Below are positions 47,551-55,670 of a stretch of 64,000 nt of DNA, piece by piece. Every line of letters starts with the position of its first letter. Position 1 is the stretch's first letter. The stretch covers positions 54,351 through 118,350 of the forward strand of contig JACQDX010000130.1 in assembly GCA_016200895.1 (NCBI GenBank), read 5' to 3'. Below the pieces are notes generated by a model. The model made no database searches, was not told the DNA's origin, and was given only the letters and a program-made list of their open reading frames with translations. The stretch is from Burkholderiales bacterium (GTDB lineage Bacteria > Pseudomonadota > Gammaproteobacteria > Burkholderiales > Burkholderiaceae_D). The translations under genes were made by a program, and so were the position numbers.

Positions 47551-48722
47551 GCTTGGGCTCCGGCTTGATTTTCTGTTTGATTGCCTACCTGATTATTTGG
47601 ATCAAGCTCTGGCGGCACAGGCAAGTCATTAGGTTCTACAGGTTTATTGCCGCCAGCTTTGGTATAACTGCGCAATTGATAAACATAGGCCAGCACTTCT
47701 GCTACTGCGGCATATAAAGCTTCTGGTATCTCGTCGCCAAGATCGGTATGTTTATACAGTGCACGGGCAAGTGGTGGCGCTTCCAGCAAAGGCACATTGT
47801 GTTCCTTGGCCAATTCACGAATTTTGGCAGCAACCGCATCTGCACCCTTGGCGATCACTTTGGGGGCACCATTGCCGCCCTCGGCATATTTCAGCGCCAC
47901 AGCAAAGTGGGTCGGGTTGGTGACGACGACGTCAGCAGTCGGGATTTCAGACATCATGCGGCGGCGTGCCATCTCACGCTGCTGGGCACGAATTTTCGCC
48001 TTGATTTGTGGATTACCGTTGGCCTCTTTGGATTCCTGCACCACTTCCTGATGTGTCATCTTCAGTTTTTCAGCGTATTGCCACATTTGATAAGGTGCAT
48101 CAATCGCAGCAATCACGGCCAGCGAGCCAACGATGGCCAGAAAACACACGCCCATCATGTGGCCGACGTGAGCCGGGCCAGATTTCAGCGATTCCAGCGG
48201 CAAGGCAAAAATGGCATTCTTTTGCCCCATGATGACTATCCAGGCAACGGTGCCAACCAGGATGGTTTTGATGATCGCCTTGATCAGTTCCACACCCGCA
48301 CGGGTGGAAATCATATTACCCAGACCAGAAATCGGGTTCATGCGCGAAAAATTCGGGGTCAAAGCCTTGGAGCTGAACAACCAGCCACCTATCAGTAAAG
48401 GCGAGCCAAGAGCCACAACCATCAATAGGCCCGCAACCGGCGCAAAAGCCACCAGCACCTCCATCAGACTGGCGGCAATTTTTGAAAACAGGAGTTCATG
48501 ATCATAGATAATCGCCCGCTCCAGCGACAAACCTTCGACTAAGGCATGATTCAACTGGCGTACCAGTCCATCACCCATACCCCATAGCGCGCCTCCTGCT
48601 GCCAGCAGGATGGTACAGGTAGATAGTTCACGTGAACGTGGAACGTCGCCCTCTTCCCGCGCCTGTTCAAGGCGCTTGGGCGAGGCCGGTTCGGTTCTTT
48701 CAAGATCGCTATCTTCGGCCAT
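47547..48722 (-). CDS. flhB: Flagellar type III export switch protein FlhB
   Basis: 391 residues. Four membrane helices in about 30-210, then the cytoplasmic autocleavage domain with VVTNPTHFAVALKY (NPTH), which cleaves itself to change export from rod/hook to filament substrates. A Pro/Asn-rich tail follows. It is the first gene of the flhB-A-F-G-fliA-motC-motD run. The upstream gap has no clear promoter match. Confidence 0.97.
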   Translation of the reverse strand: MAEDSDLERTEPASPKRLEQAREEGDVPRSRELSTCTILLAAGGALWGMGDGLVRQLNHALVEGLSLERAIIYDHELLFSKIAASLMEVLVAFAPVAGLLMVVALGSPLLIGGWLFSSKALTPNFSRMNPISGLGNMISTRAGVELIKAIIKTILVGTVAWIVIMGQKNAIFALPLESLKSGPAHVGHMMGVCFLAIVGSLAVIAAIDAPYQMWQYAEKLKMTHQEVVQESKEANGNPQIKAKIRAQQREMARRRMMSEIPTADVVVTNPTHFAVALKYAEGGNGAPKVIAKGADAVAAKIRELAKEHNVPLLEAPPLARALYKHTDLGDEIPEALYAAVAEVLAYVYQLRSYTKAGGNKPVEPNDLPVPPELDPNNQVGNQTENQAGAQA

Positions 48723-49050
48723 TGCCGACTCCTGTTATTTCCTCAAAGCAAGTACTGCTTTGATTACGCAAATGTACAGGTGTAATTATTGGCTATGACA
48801 GAAGCACAAGATGCGTGGAATAAAGGAAGAAATACCCCTTAGCTCTGGGGAAAGACTGGCCCTTGGTGTTTAAAGGGCCATGAATGGCTGAAATCTGAAC
48901 GCCTGCTTGATGGCAAAGCATTCAGATTTTTTTGAAATTATTGAGGTTTTCCTAAATGATGACAACACGTCGCGTGCTGACTCTCCTATAAGATCCAACA
49001 CGAGGACACTGTATTAGGTAAAGATCAATAGTTAATAGAAACGATGTTGA
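48723..49050. other. Intergenic gap upstream of flhB
   Basis: 328 bp between flhB (minus, start) and the MFS gene (minus, end). It must contain the flhB promoter. I see an 8-bp hairpin (48857-48864 with 48873-48880) and a weaker 7-bp one ending in T residues near 48925; the latter may be a remnant plus-strand terminator. There is no gene and no recognisable sigma-54 or sigma-28 site. Confidence 0.5.
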
Positions 49051-50301
49051 TCAGGCAGGTACAGCAATAGCAGGTGTCGCCACCATACGGTGTATGAAGT
49101 ACATCATGACAGCAGTCAGCAACACAGTACAAACCAGAATGTCACCCAGCAAATCAAAATGCAATATCGCACCACCATCAGGCTGGCTGACTATCATCCC
49201 CGCAACCACAGAACCAACACCACCGGCAATTTGCTGCAACGATGAATTGATCGCCATGAATGCGCCCCGGCTGTCAGCCGCTGGCACAGCCGACATCATT
49301 GCCTGGGCAGGGATCATGCGAGAAAAAATACCAACGAACAGCAAGACATTGACCAGGATAACCATAGGCAATGGCGTGATACCAAGACGTGTATAGATCA
49401 ACGCCATGATGATGGTCATTACCGCACCGAATAAAAATACGCGGTATTTACCAAATTTGTCGCTGAGTTTGCCCACCATAGGGCCAGTGATAATCGCACC
49501 GAATCCAGTGACCAGATAAACGATCGGCAATTCCTTCATCGAGATGCCCAGGTTATTGACAGAAAAAGCGCTACTGAATGGCATCAGCATATAGCCGCCT
49601 ATACTCAGGAAGCCAGTTGCCGCAAATGCCAGCAAATACCTTGGTGTTGCTATTGTGTCTCGCAAATGATGGAAGGGGTTACGGTCAGACTGCAATTTCA
49701 GATGTCCGTCTATCGGCTTCAGGTTCGCAATGATGATAACGCCAACCAATGCAGCCATACCCACAATCATCAGGAAAGGCGCATGCCAGCCCCAGTGAGC
49801 AGACAGATAAAGACCAATAGGCAAACCCAGAATCTGGCTACCTGCAAACGCAGATTGCAACACGCCCATGACCCTGCCGCGCATGGAAAACGGGAACAGG
49901 TCTGTTGTAATCGCCATCACGATAGAGCCAATGACACCACCGAACAGGCCAGTCACGATGCGTGCAAATAACAGGAAATAGAAATTAGGTGCGATACCGC
50001 AAAGGAAGGTACCAAGGATAAAACCAACGTAAAAAAACAGTAAGAGTTTTTTACGGTCAAAACGGTCAGCAAAACCCGCTGCCGCAAAACCAGCGATACC
50101 AGCACTGAAGGCATAGGCGGACACCACCACGCCAAATTGTGAAGGCGTGATATTTAAAGCTGGCATCAGGATCGCACCCAGAGGTGACATGATCATGAAA
50201 TCCAGGATGATCGTGAATTGTAAAAACGCCAGTATGGCGAGTACAAATTTTTGATAGCCCGTGAACTGCGTTGGCGGTTCAGCAGAAATGGATTGATTCA
50301 T
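49051..50301 (-). CDS. MFS efflux transporter (drug/arabinose-efflux-like)
   Basis: 416 residues, 12 helices. Helix 1 has LQFTIILDFMIMSPLGAIL, loop 2-3 has the motif GFADRFDRKKLLLFFYVGF, and helix 5 has LQSAFAGSQILGLPIGLYL (motif C-like, exporters). It resembles YdhP/AraJ-like efflux pumps. It is 88 bp downstream of the TetX-like monooxygenase on the same strand, suggesting one unit that modifies and expels a compound. Confidence 0.88.
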   Translation of the reverse strand: MNQSISAEPPTQFTGYQKFVLAILAFLQFTIILDFMIMSPLGAILMPALNITPSQFGVVVSAYAFSAGIAGFAAAGFADRFDRKKLLLFFYVGFILGTFLCGIAPNFYFLLFARIVTGLFGGVIGSIVMAITTDLFPFSMRGRVMGVLQSAFAGSQILGLPIGLYLSAHWGWHAPFLMIVGMAALVGVIIIANLKPIDGHLKLQSDRNPFHHLRDTIATPRYLLAFAATGFLSIGGYMLMPFSSAFSVNNLGISMKELPIVYLVTGFGAIITGPMVGKLSDKFGKYRVFLFGAVMTIIMALIYTRLGITPLPMVILVNVLLFVGIFSRMIPAQAMMSAVPAADSRGAFMAINSSLQQIAGGVGSVVAGMIVSQPDGGAILHFDLLGDILVCTVLLTAVMMYFIHRMVATPAIAVPA

Positions 50302-50389
50302 ATTTTCTTTCTTTTGAATTAAAACTCAGACTCTTTGTCATGGCCTGAGTTCATATTTTTTGTAGTCTTTATGCAGTTTTTAACATAGC

Positions 50390-51592
50390 TTAGGCAACTT
50401 CCCTGAGGCCATCTTTCTGCAAAAGCACGTCCTGATTTCCGGCAAAGAATTCCCTGAAAAACGGCACTGCCTCATAGGAATGAAAGACCTTGGTAAATCT
50501 CAGTGTCTCTGCTGCGGTCTCTGCATTGCGTGCGCGCATCTCAGCTTCATAAGCGGCGATAGCTGCGCGCATATCAGCCATATCCGGGTTCAGCAACTGA
50601 TTCGCCAGCACCAGGGCATCCTGCATCGCCATGTTCACACCCTCGCCTGCATAAGGTGGAATGACATGGGCAGCATCACCCAGCATAGTCAGGTTAGACA
50701 AGGATGGCCAGTTTTGATCAACCGGCGCACAAAATTGTGGCCGCGGGATGAAAGGGAGAGAGGCATGCCTGAATAGTTCTGCCCAGATGTCACTCCAGCC
50801 CTTGAATTCCTGCTTGAACCAGGCGAATACCTGATCACGATCAGAAAAATCGATCCCACATTTTGTATACCAATGCTGATCGGCTTTATGCCCTGTATAA
50901 AAAGCCACGCTGCCATCGCCTTTCAGTACGATGAACAAAGTCTTTTCATCGTCAAGCACACAAACTTTGCCACCATCCAGCAATTCATATAATTCAGGAA
51001 TAGTGGTTTCTACATCAGCGACACTCCCCTCCAGGACAGTCACACCAGAATACTCCGGTACAAGCGGCGTGATATAGGGACGTATTTTTGAGTTCGCACC
51101 ATCGGCTGCGATGAGCAAATCAGCAGTGAATTTGTCGCCGTTTTCAAATGCAATTTCAACTGACTCTTCTGTCCTTTGCAAAGACGAGAAACGGGCGTCC
51201 CACACTACGGTGTTGTCAGCCAGTGAAGCCAGCAGCAAATTCCTCAACGGTCCACGGTCTATCTCTGGCCTGTCATTGCTCTCTGAATCAAGCTCATCGA
51301 TGATGACTGCAGCCTGCGCATCCACAAAAAGCATTTTTTCGGCACCTGGGCGAAAAGCCTGCTCAAATGCATCCATCAAACCCGCAGCGCGCAAGGCTGA
51401 CAAACCTGAGCCTTCATTCAAATTAAGGGTTGCACCCTGCACTCTGGCAAACTGATTGATATCTCTCTCAAACACTTTCACTTTCGCACCATGCATCTGC
51501 AGCAGGCGTGCCAATGTCAACCCGCCAGGCCCTGCACCGATGATGGCAATCTGCTTGTCTAGTATTGAGCTTTGCTTATGGATTTGTGTCAT
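50390..51592 (-). CDS. FAD-dependent monooxygenase, TetX-like
   Basis: 400 residues from the ATG at 51592 (the longer frame to 51694 adds residues before the FAD motif). Group A flavin monooxygenase: FAD-binding IAIIGAGPGGLTLARLLQ (15-32), ERD followed by AR, TLNLNEGSGLSALRAAGL, PEIDRGPLR (about 109-117), LGDAAHVIPPYAGEGVN (304-320, with Gly305-Asp306). Order and wording of these blocks are strikingly like TetX tetracycline-inactivating enzymes. Substrate is not proven; relatives also hydroxylate aromatic and polyketide compounds. A divergent TetR gene and the co-directional efflux pump support a resistance or detoxification role. Confidence 0.82.
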   Translation of the reverse strand: MTQIHKQSSILDKQIAIIGAGPGGLTLARLLQMHGAKVKVFERDINQFARVQGATLNLNEGSGLSALRAAGLMDAFEQAFRPGAEKMLFVDAQAAVIIDELDSESNDRPEIDRGPLRNLLLASLADNTVVWDARFSSLQRTEESVEIAFENGDKFTADLLIAADGANSKIRPYITPLVPEYSGVTVLEGSVADVETTIPELYELLDGGKVCVLDDEKTLFIVLKGDGSVAFYTGHKADQHWYTKCGIDFSDRDQVFAWFKQEFKGWSDIWAELFRHASLPFIPRPQFCAPVDQNWPSLSNLTMLGDAAHVIPPYAGEGVNMAMQDALVLANQLLNPDMADMRAAIAAYEAEMRARNAETAAETLRFTKVFHSYEAVPFFREFFAGNQDVLLQKDGLREVA

Positions 51593-51641
51593 GACGATTA
51601 TTCCGGTTTTATCCGTCTTATTGCATGCTTTTACAGCAATA

Positions 51642-51667
51642 TAGTTTGTACACTTAGTTTGCACACT
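51642..51667. promoter_or_regulatory. Tandem 13-bp repeats before the TetX-like gene
   Basis: TAGTTTG(T/C)ACACT occurs twice head to tail (51642-51654, 51655-51667), 50-75 bp upstream of the monooxygenase start, in the 292-bp divergent gap with the TetR gene. Likely a regulator operator; on the minus strand each unit reads AGTGT(A/G)CAAACTA. Confidence 0.55.
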
Positions 51668-51884
51668 TGATGGATAGACGTTTTGAAATTGCAAATATTG
51701 CAGGGAGCCGGGGATTTTCTGCTTATATCAACAAACTTTGATTGAAATCAGCAACCTGAATACTGCCTTGAGTCACACTATAATTTAATCAAATTAAAAA
51801 GTAAAGTCACTTAATATTTTAATTCAAGTAACAAAAGCTGCTAAAATGACGACAAGACACTTATGCAAAGACACGAGGCAAGTA

Positions 51885-52445
51885 ATGGGACTCAGGGAAT
51901 TAAAGAAGGCGAAAACCAGGAAAATGATTTCCGACTTGGCCACAAGACTATTTATAGAAAAAGGCTATGACGAAGTCACAACAGCAGAAATCGCCAGACT
52001 GGCAGAAGTGTCTGTGCCTACGCTATTCAAATACTTCCCCACCAAAGAGACGCTGGTATTTGACGAAGAAGACGAGCGGGAAGAAAGACTGATCGCTGCC
52101 GTTACTGACAGGAAAAAAGGCGTATCCATACTGAACGCCTTGCTTGAGCATTTTGCCAGCTTTATGGCTTTTGACGTGGATAAAAAGAAAGAGGTAGACG
52201 CCTTCAGGAAGCTGATCTATTCCACACCTGATTTATATGTCTACGCAAAACAAATCTGGATGCGGTATGAAAAGTCACTGGCTGTCGTGCTGCAGCAAGA
52301 AACAAAAAATAAACTTGAGAAAGCCGAAGCCGAAGCCATAGCCCACTTCATACTGGATGCATTCCATCGTTCGAAAGACGCTGAAAATCCCAAAGCCTCT
52401 CTGCATACTTTATTCAATATGATGAAAAACGGCTGGAAAGAGTAG
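51885..52445 (+). CDS. TetR family transcriptional regulator, divergent from the monooxygenase
   Basis: 186 residues from the ATG at 51885, with GAGG upstream; an earlier ATG at 51846 lacks one. N-terminal helix-turn-helix (about 12-58: KMISDLATRLFIEKGYDEVT, AEIARLAEVSVPTLFKYFPT). The C-terminal ligand domain is unlike well-known TetR members. It probably represses the monooxygenase-efflux unit and itself through the divergent gap; the ligand is unknown. Confidence 0.85.
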   Translation: MGLRELKKAKTRKMISDLATRLFIEKGYDEVTTAEIARLAEVSVPTLFKYFPTKETLVFDEEDEREERLIAAVTDRKKGVSILNALLEHFASFMAFDVDKKKEVDAFRKLIYSTPDLYVYAKQIWMRYEKSLAVVLQQETKNKLEKAEAEAIAHFILDAFHRSKDAENPKASLHTLFNMMKNGWKE

Positions 52446-52487
52446 CTCTCTTGAGCATCGACACAATCATTAAATATCAAAGATGTT

Positions 52488-53096
52488 TCAGACCGGGGCT
52501 TGTACCGCCAGACTATTTTCTATAAATGCCCTCGCGACAGTCGCCGCATAGCCTTGCGGCATAATATCGCCCGCCGCACTGGCGAGTTGAAAAGCCCCTT
52601 CCATAAAAGCCAGCAGGCCAGCCGCAAGCTCAGCGACACTATCAGTGCGCTTCTTTTGGTCTTGCAGGCATGCAGTCAGCAAAGCCTGTATCAACTCCAG
52701 CTCAGCTGCAATGGCTTCTTGAAACATGGCACGCACCTCAGGCTGCCTGACAGCTTCGGCACCTATCACCACCCAGGCCGAGACCGCCTCAGGCATTGCG
52801 CCCTCCCCTTTGGCCAGCCGCGCATTGATATATGCCAGCAGCTTTTCTTGCGGCGTGCTGGCAGTTGCCGCCAGCATGTCATAGCGCGCACGTGACATGA
52901 CCGCCAGCAATTTGACAAGATAAAGCAGGATCTCACCCTTGCTCTTGAAATGGTAATGGATCAAACCCGGAGCCAACCCAGCCTGCTTGGCAATCGCCAG
53001 TATGGTGGCTTTTTCATAGCCATGCTCTGCCATGACAGACAACAGGGCAAAAACAATCTCTTTACGACGTTGCTCAGTATTGGATTTTCTCGACAT
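52488..53096 (-). CDS. TetR family transcriptional regulator (BetI-like)
   Basis: 202 residues. N-terminal HTH (about 10-58: RKEIVFALLSVMAEHGYEKA, LAIAKQAGLAPGLIHYHFKS) and a helical C-terminal domain like BetI/TetR_C_6. It converges with the other TetR gene (42-bp gap), so the two are not co-transcribed. A candidate self-operator lies directly upstream. The neighbouring plus-strand binding-protein gene at 53411 is a possible target. Confidence 0.82.
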   Translation of the reverse strand: MSRKSNTEQRRKEIVFALLSVMAEHGYEKATILAIAKQAGLAPGLIHYHFKSKGEILLYLVKLLAVMSRARYDMLAATASTPQEKLLAYINARLAKGEGAMPEAVSAWVVIGAEAVRQPEVRAMFQEAIAAELELIQALLTACLQDQKKRTDSVAELAAGLLAFMEGAFQLASAAGDIMPQGYAATVARAFIENSLAVQAPV

Positions 53097-53116
53097 GGTG
53101 AAAGCTTACTCGTTAT

Positions 53117-53145
53117 TTTGGTTATAAGACCAAATTCTACTTGGT
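53117..53145. promoter_or_regulatory. Overlapping inverted repeats, candidate TetR operator
   Basis: TTTGGT-N6-ACCAAA (53117-53134) overlaps ACCAA-N7-TTGGT (53129-53145), 20-50 bp upstream of the BetI-like gene. The shared half-site makes a three-half-site array typical of TetR autoregulation. The rest of the 53097-53410 gap shows nothing clear. Confidence 0.55.
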
Positions 53146-53410
53146 TTCAGTAACACAAGCACAAGAATGCAAACAAAGTATTCCAGGCTCAAGAACGGAC
53201 AAAATTCGGGCAATTGCAGACTACAATCAGGCCGGATTAATATCCGATTTAGTACAGAATTTTTGAAACAGCATTTAGACACCCATCTTCATGGCATGAG
53301 CTGATTTCATGATGTCTACACAAAAAAACAATCGCTTATGAAAATGCAATGCCCTCATTGCGCCATTTTTAGAAATACCAATTGGCTTTAAACTGCCGTC
53401 GAGAACACCT

Positions 53411-54217
53411 ATGTTGCACCGCTTTAAACAGCTAGTCTGTCTTCTGTCATTGTCAGTATTCGCGTTATTGCCAGCATTTGCTGGCTCACCCAAAACTGAT
53501 AATGATAAACCCACCATCAAACTCTTCCTGCAAGAAAGCCTGGACATCCATGGCCGGCAATTACCACTGGATCGCGACCTGGAAGCCATACTTATTTATT
53601 TTGAACGTGAATCTGGCATACACTTTGACAAACAGTTATTGCCATGGAACCGCGCGCAACTGATGGCGCAAAATGGCGAAGGCATTATCTTTGGCATTTC
53701 CAAATCACCAGAACGCCTGAAGCTGTATCATTTTTCCATTCCAGTCGTCAGCGAAAAAATCTGGGCGATTACATATGGTGATCCCCGCCCCAATTTCCAG
53801 ACCATGGAAGACCTGCGTGGTAAAACCGTCAGCATAGGCCGCGGCTTCAGCCACGGCATGGATTTTGAGAAAGCCAAGAATGTTGTGTTCCAGGTGCAGG
53901 AGGACTCAGCCTCATCCGCCGCCCGCTTCAAAAAACTCATGAACCGCCGCAGCGACATCATGCTCTGGCCAATACGTCAGTTGCAGCGCGCGAGCCAGGT
54001 AGAAGCCTACCTGCGCGACCAACTCATCCCCAGCTTCAACGACCCTGAGCTGACGGGCAAGACTTTCTATGTATCAGCCAGACCAGTGTTTTATGACACC
54101 ACCCATTTCGCCGCAGCGAATGGTAAATTTGAAGCAGAAATGGAAAAGCTGAATGTGGTGATACGCAAGGGGACGGCGAATGGGAAGCTGTCTAAATTGC
54201 TGGCGAGGTTTTATTAG
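53411..54217 (+). CDS. Periplasmic solute-binding protein, family 3-like
   Basis: 268 residues with a signal peptide (about 1-24, cleavage near AFA-GSP). The mature part follows the family-3 pattern: FLQESLDIHG, LPWNRAQLMAQNG, IFGISKSPERLKLYHFSIP, LRGKTVSIGRGFSHGMDF and MLWPIRQLQRA. No ABC permease or ATPase is beside it. It is similar in type, though not obviously in sequence, to the sensor-linked protein at 8848. The ligand is unknown; it may be a sensing or orphan binding protein. It ends in a terminator. Confidence 0.82.
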   Translation: MLHRFKQLVCLLSLSVFALLPAFAGSPKTDNDKPTIKLFLQESLDIHGRQLPLDRDLEAILIYFERESGIHFDKQLLPWNRAQLMAQNGEGIIFGISKSPERLKLYHFSIPVVSEKIWAITYGDPRPNFQTMEDLRGKTVSIGRGFSHGMDFEKAKNVVFQVQEDSASSAARFKKLMNRRSDIMLWPIRQLQRASQVEAYLRDQLIPSFNDPELTGKTFYVSARPVFYDTTHFAAANGKFEAEMEKLNVVIRKGTANGKLSKLLARFY

Positions 54218-54249
54218 AACATATACACTACATACAGCCCGCCGCAAAT

Positions 54250-54290
54250 AAAAAAGCCGCTCAAGCTTTTACTTGATGCGGCGTTTTTTA
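54250..54290. terminator. Bidirectional terminator
   Basis: Stem of about 10 bp with one bulged base (left arm near 54256-54265, right arm 54272-54282) with A and T runs on both sides, between convergent stops at 54217 and 54308. Confidence 0.85.
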
Positions 54291-54307
54291 TTCAATAACT
54301 TAATTTA

Positions 54308-55168
54308 TTAACGGCTGAATTCCTTAAGACGCTCTTCAATTGTTTTTCCAGCGATCCAATTGCCAGATCCAAAACGCGACCTCATTGCTTTATCAAGGCT
54401 ATCAATACGATCATTTGGCGAAGGATGTGTTTCAAATAGGAGACTAAAATTACTATCTTGGGAGCTCTTGGACTGCAAAGTCTGTAAGACTGCTGGCAAG
54501 CCATAGGGGTCATAACCGGCCCTGGCAGCAATTACAACTGCGACACGATCAGCCTCGTATTCATCGCTCTTATCCAAGCCCTTAGAGTACACCTCTTTTG
54601 CGGCTTTCAAAGCCATTTCCTTATATTCTGCAAGATTCCCTTTAGCATAATTATTTACTATAAGATCTGCGCCAAAACCAAGAAATCCCTTGGTTTTCAA
54701 TGCTGCTAAATAGTGCTTACGCAAGACATGCGCAATTTCGTGTGATAAGACACCGACCAATTCACTCTCATTATGCATGCGCGCCAATAGACCCCTGGTC
54801 ACAAAAATATTCCCCCCAGGAGTAGCGAATGCGTTAAAGCCGTCATCGTCTAGAACACCAAAGGTCCAGGGCAAATCAGGTCGTTCGGTTTGCAAAGTCA
54901 ACCAACGACCCAAATTATTTACATATCGTTGAGCACCTGCGTCATTCCACAAAGGCTTCGCACCTAATAAAGTTGCGGCAAACTCTTGCCCTAAAGCGAT
55001 TTCTTGTGGCTCATCAATTTCTTTGGTTTGTTCAATTAAATTCTTTGCGGCTTCAGCGTGCTTTCCAAGACCATTTCCCAGATTTTTTAAAAGATCAAAC
55101 TGGGCATAGGCTGACGCACAACATGTAATTGCGATACTGGCGATCAGCAATTTTTTAAAATTTCGCAT
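54308..55168 (-). CDS. M48 family metalloprotease
   Basis: 286 residues with a signal peptide (about 1-22, ending SAYA). The zinc motif HEIAHVLRKH is present with the third ligand in the downstream ESDEYEADRVAV-like block (KSDEYEADRVAV). It resembles BepA/LoiP-type periplasmic proteases that check outer-membrane proteins, but lacks the TPR domain of BepA. It is the last gene after the SH3-domain protein, 1 bp away, and so likely works with the cyclase operon. Confidence 0.9.
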   Translation of the reverse strand: MRNFKKLLIASIAITCCASAYAQFDLLKNLGNGLGKHAEAAKNLIEQTKEIDEPQEIALGQEFAATLLGAKPLWNDAGAQRYVNNLGRWLTLQTERPDLPWTFGVLDDDGFNAFATPGGNIFVTRGLLARMHNESELVGVLSHEIAHVLRKHYLAALKTKGFLGFGADLIVNNYAKGNLAEYKEMALKAAKEVYSKGLDKSDEYEADRVAVVIAARAGYDPYGLPAVLQTLQSKSSQDSNFSLLFETHPSPNDRIDSLDKAMRSRFGSGNWIAGKTIEERLKEFSR

Positions 55169-55169
55169 C

Positions 55170-55670
55170 TTAGTTATCCTCCCGCTTGGTGTTTCTACTC
55201 TGGTCTAAATATTCCATTCTGTTACCGGACAATTTTGAACGCTGACCAAATGATTGTGCCGTACTTCTATCAACGGCTCCTCTCTGCATTTTTTGATATT
55301 CAGAATAATTTGGCGAAGCACGGGCAAGATCTGTTTTATCCAATCCATTGACGCCCGTACCGACCGAGCCGGTATTGGAAGTGCGCCCAAGGACTTTCAG
55401 GTTATTCACAGAATTGCTGTTGCCGTTACTTTCAAAGCGCAATGACATCATGTCTACCCACCCTAGCTGTCCGTTGGCAGTTTTGACTTGTTGCCATGCC
55501 CCCTGGCGCTGTATCGCGTCCAATTTTGTTTGGCTGGCCAGCGTTGCCAGAACCGCAGAATCAGCGCTGGCTTTTTCCAGCAATGCAGTTGATCTTGTGG
55601 TTGACGCTGAATCTGCATAGGCAACTCCAGCGTATGCCAGACTGGTTAACATTAAAATGGGGATTCTCAT
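55170..55670 (-). CDS. Secreted SH3-domain protein
   Basis: 166 residues with a signal peptide (about 1-19, ending AYA). A bacterial SH3 domain spans about 20-85 (LEKASADSAVLATLASQTKL, QRQGAWQQVKTANGQLGWVD). The rest is a low-complexity Ser/Asn/Arg-rich tail with no recognised domain. Such domains bind peptidoglycan or partner proteins. The start overlaps the cyclase stop (ATGA) and the stop lies next to the protease start, which ties the three genes together. Confidence 0.85.
   Translation of the reverse strand: MRIPILMLTSLAYAGVAYADSASTTRSTALLEKASADSAVLATLASQTKLDAIQRQGAWQQVKTANGQLGWVDMMSLRFESNGNSNSVNNLKVLGRTSNTGSVGTGVNGLDKTDLARASPNYSEYQKMQRGAVDRSTAQSFGQRSKLSGNRMEYLDQSRNTKREDN

Noticed and set aside
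48857..48880. 8-bp hairpin upstream of flhB as a terminator
   Set aside because: No U tract on either strand; kept only as a note in the gap description.
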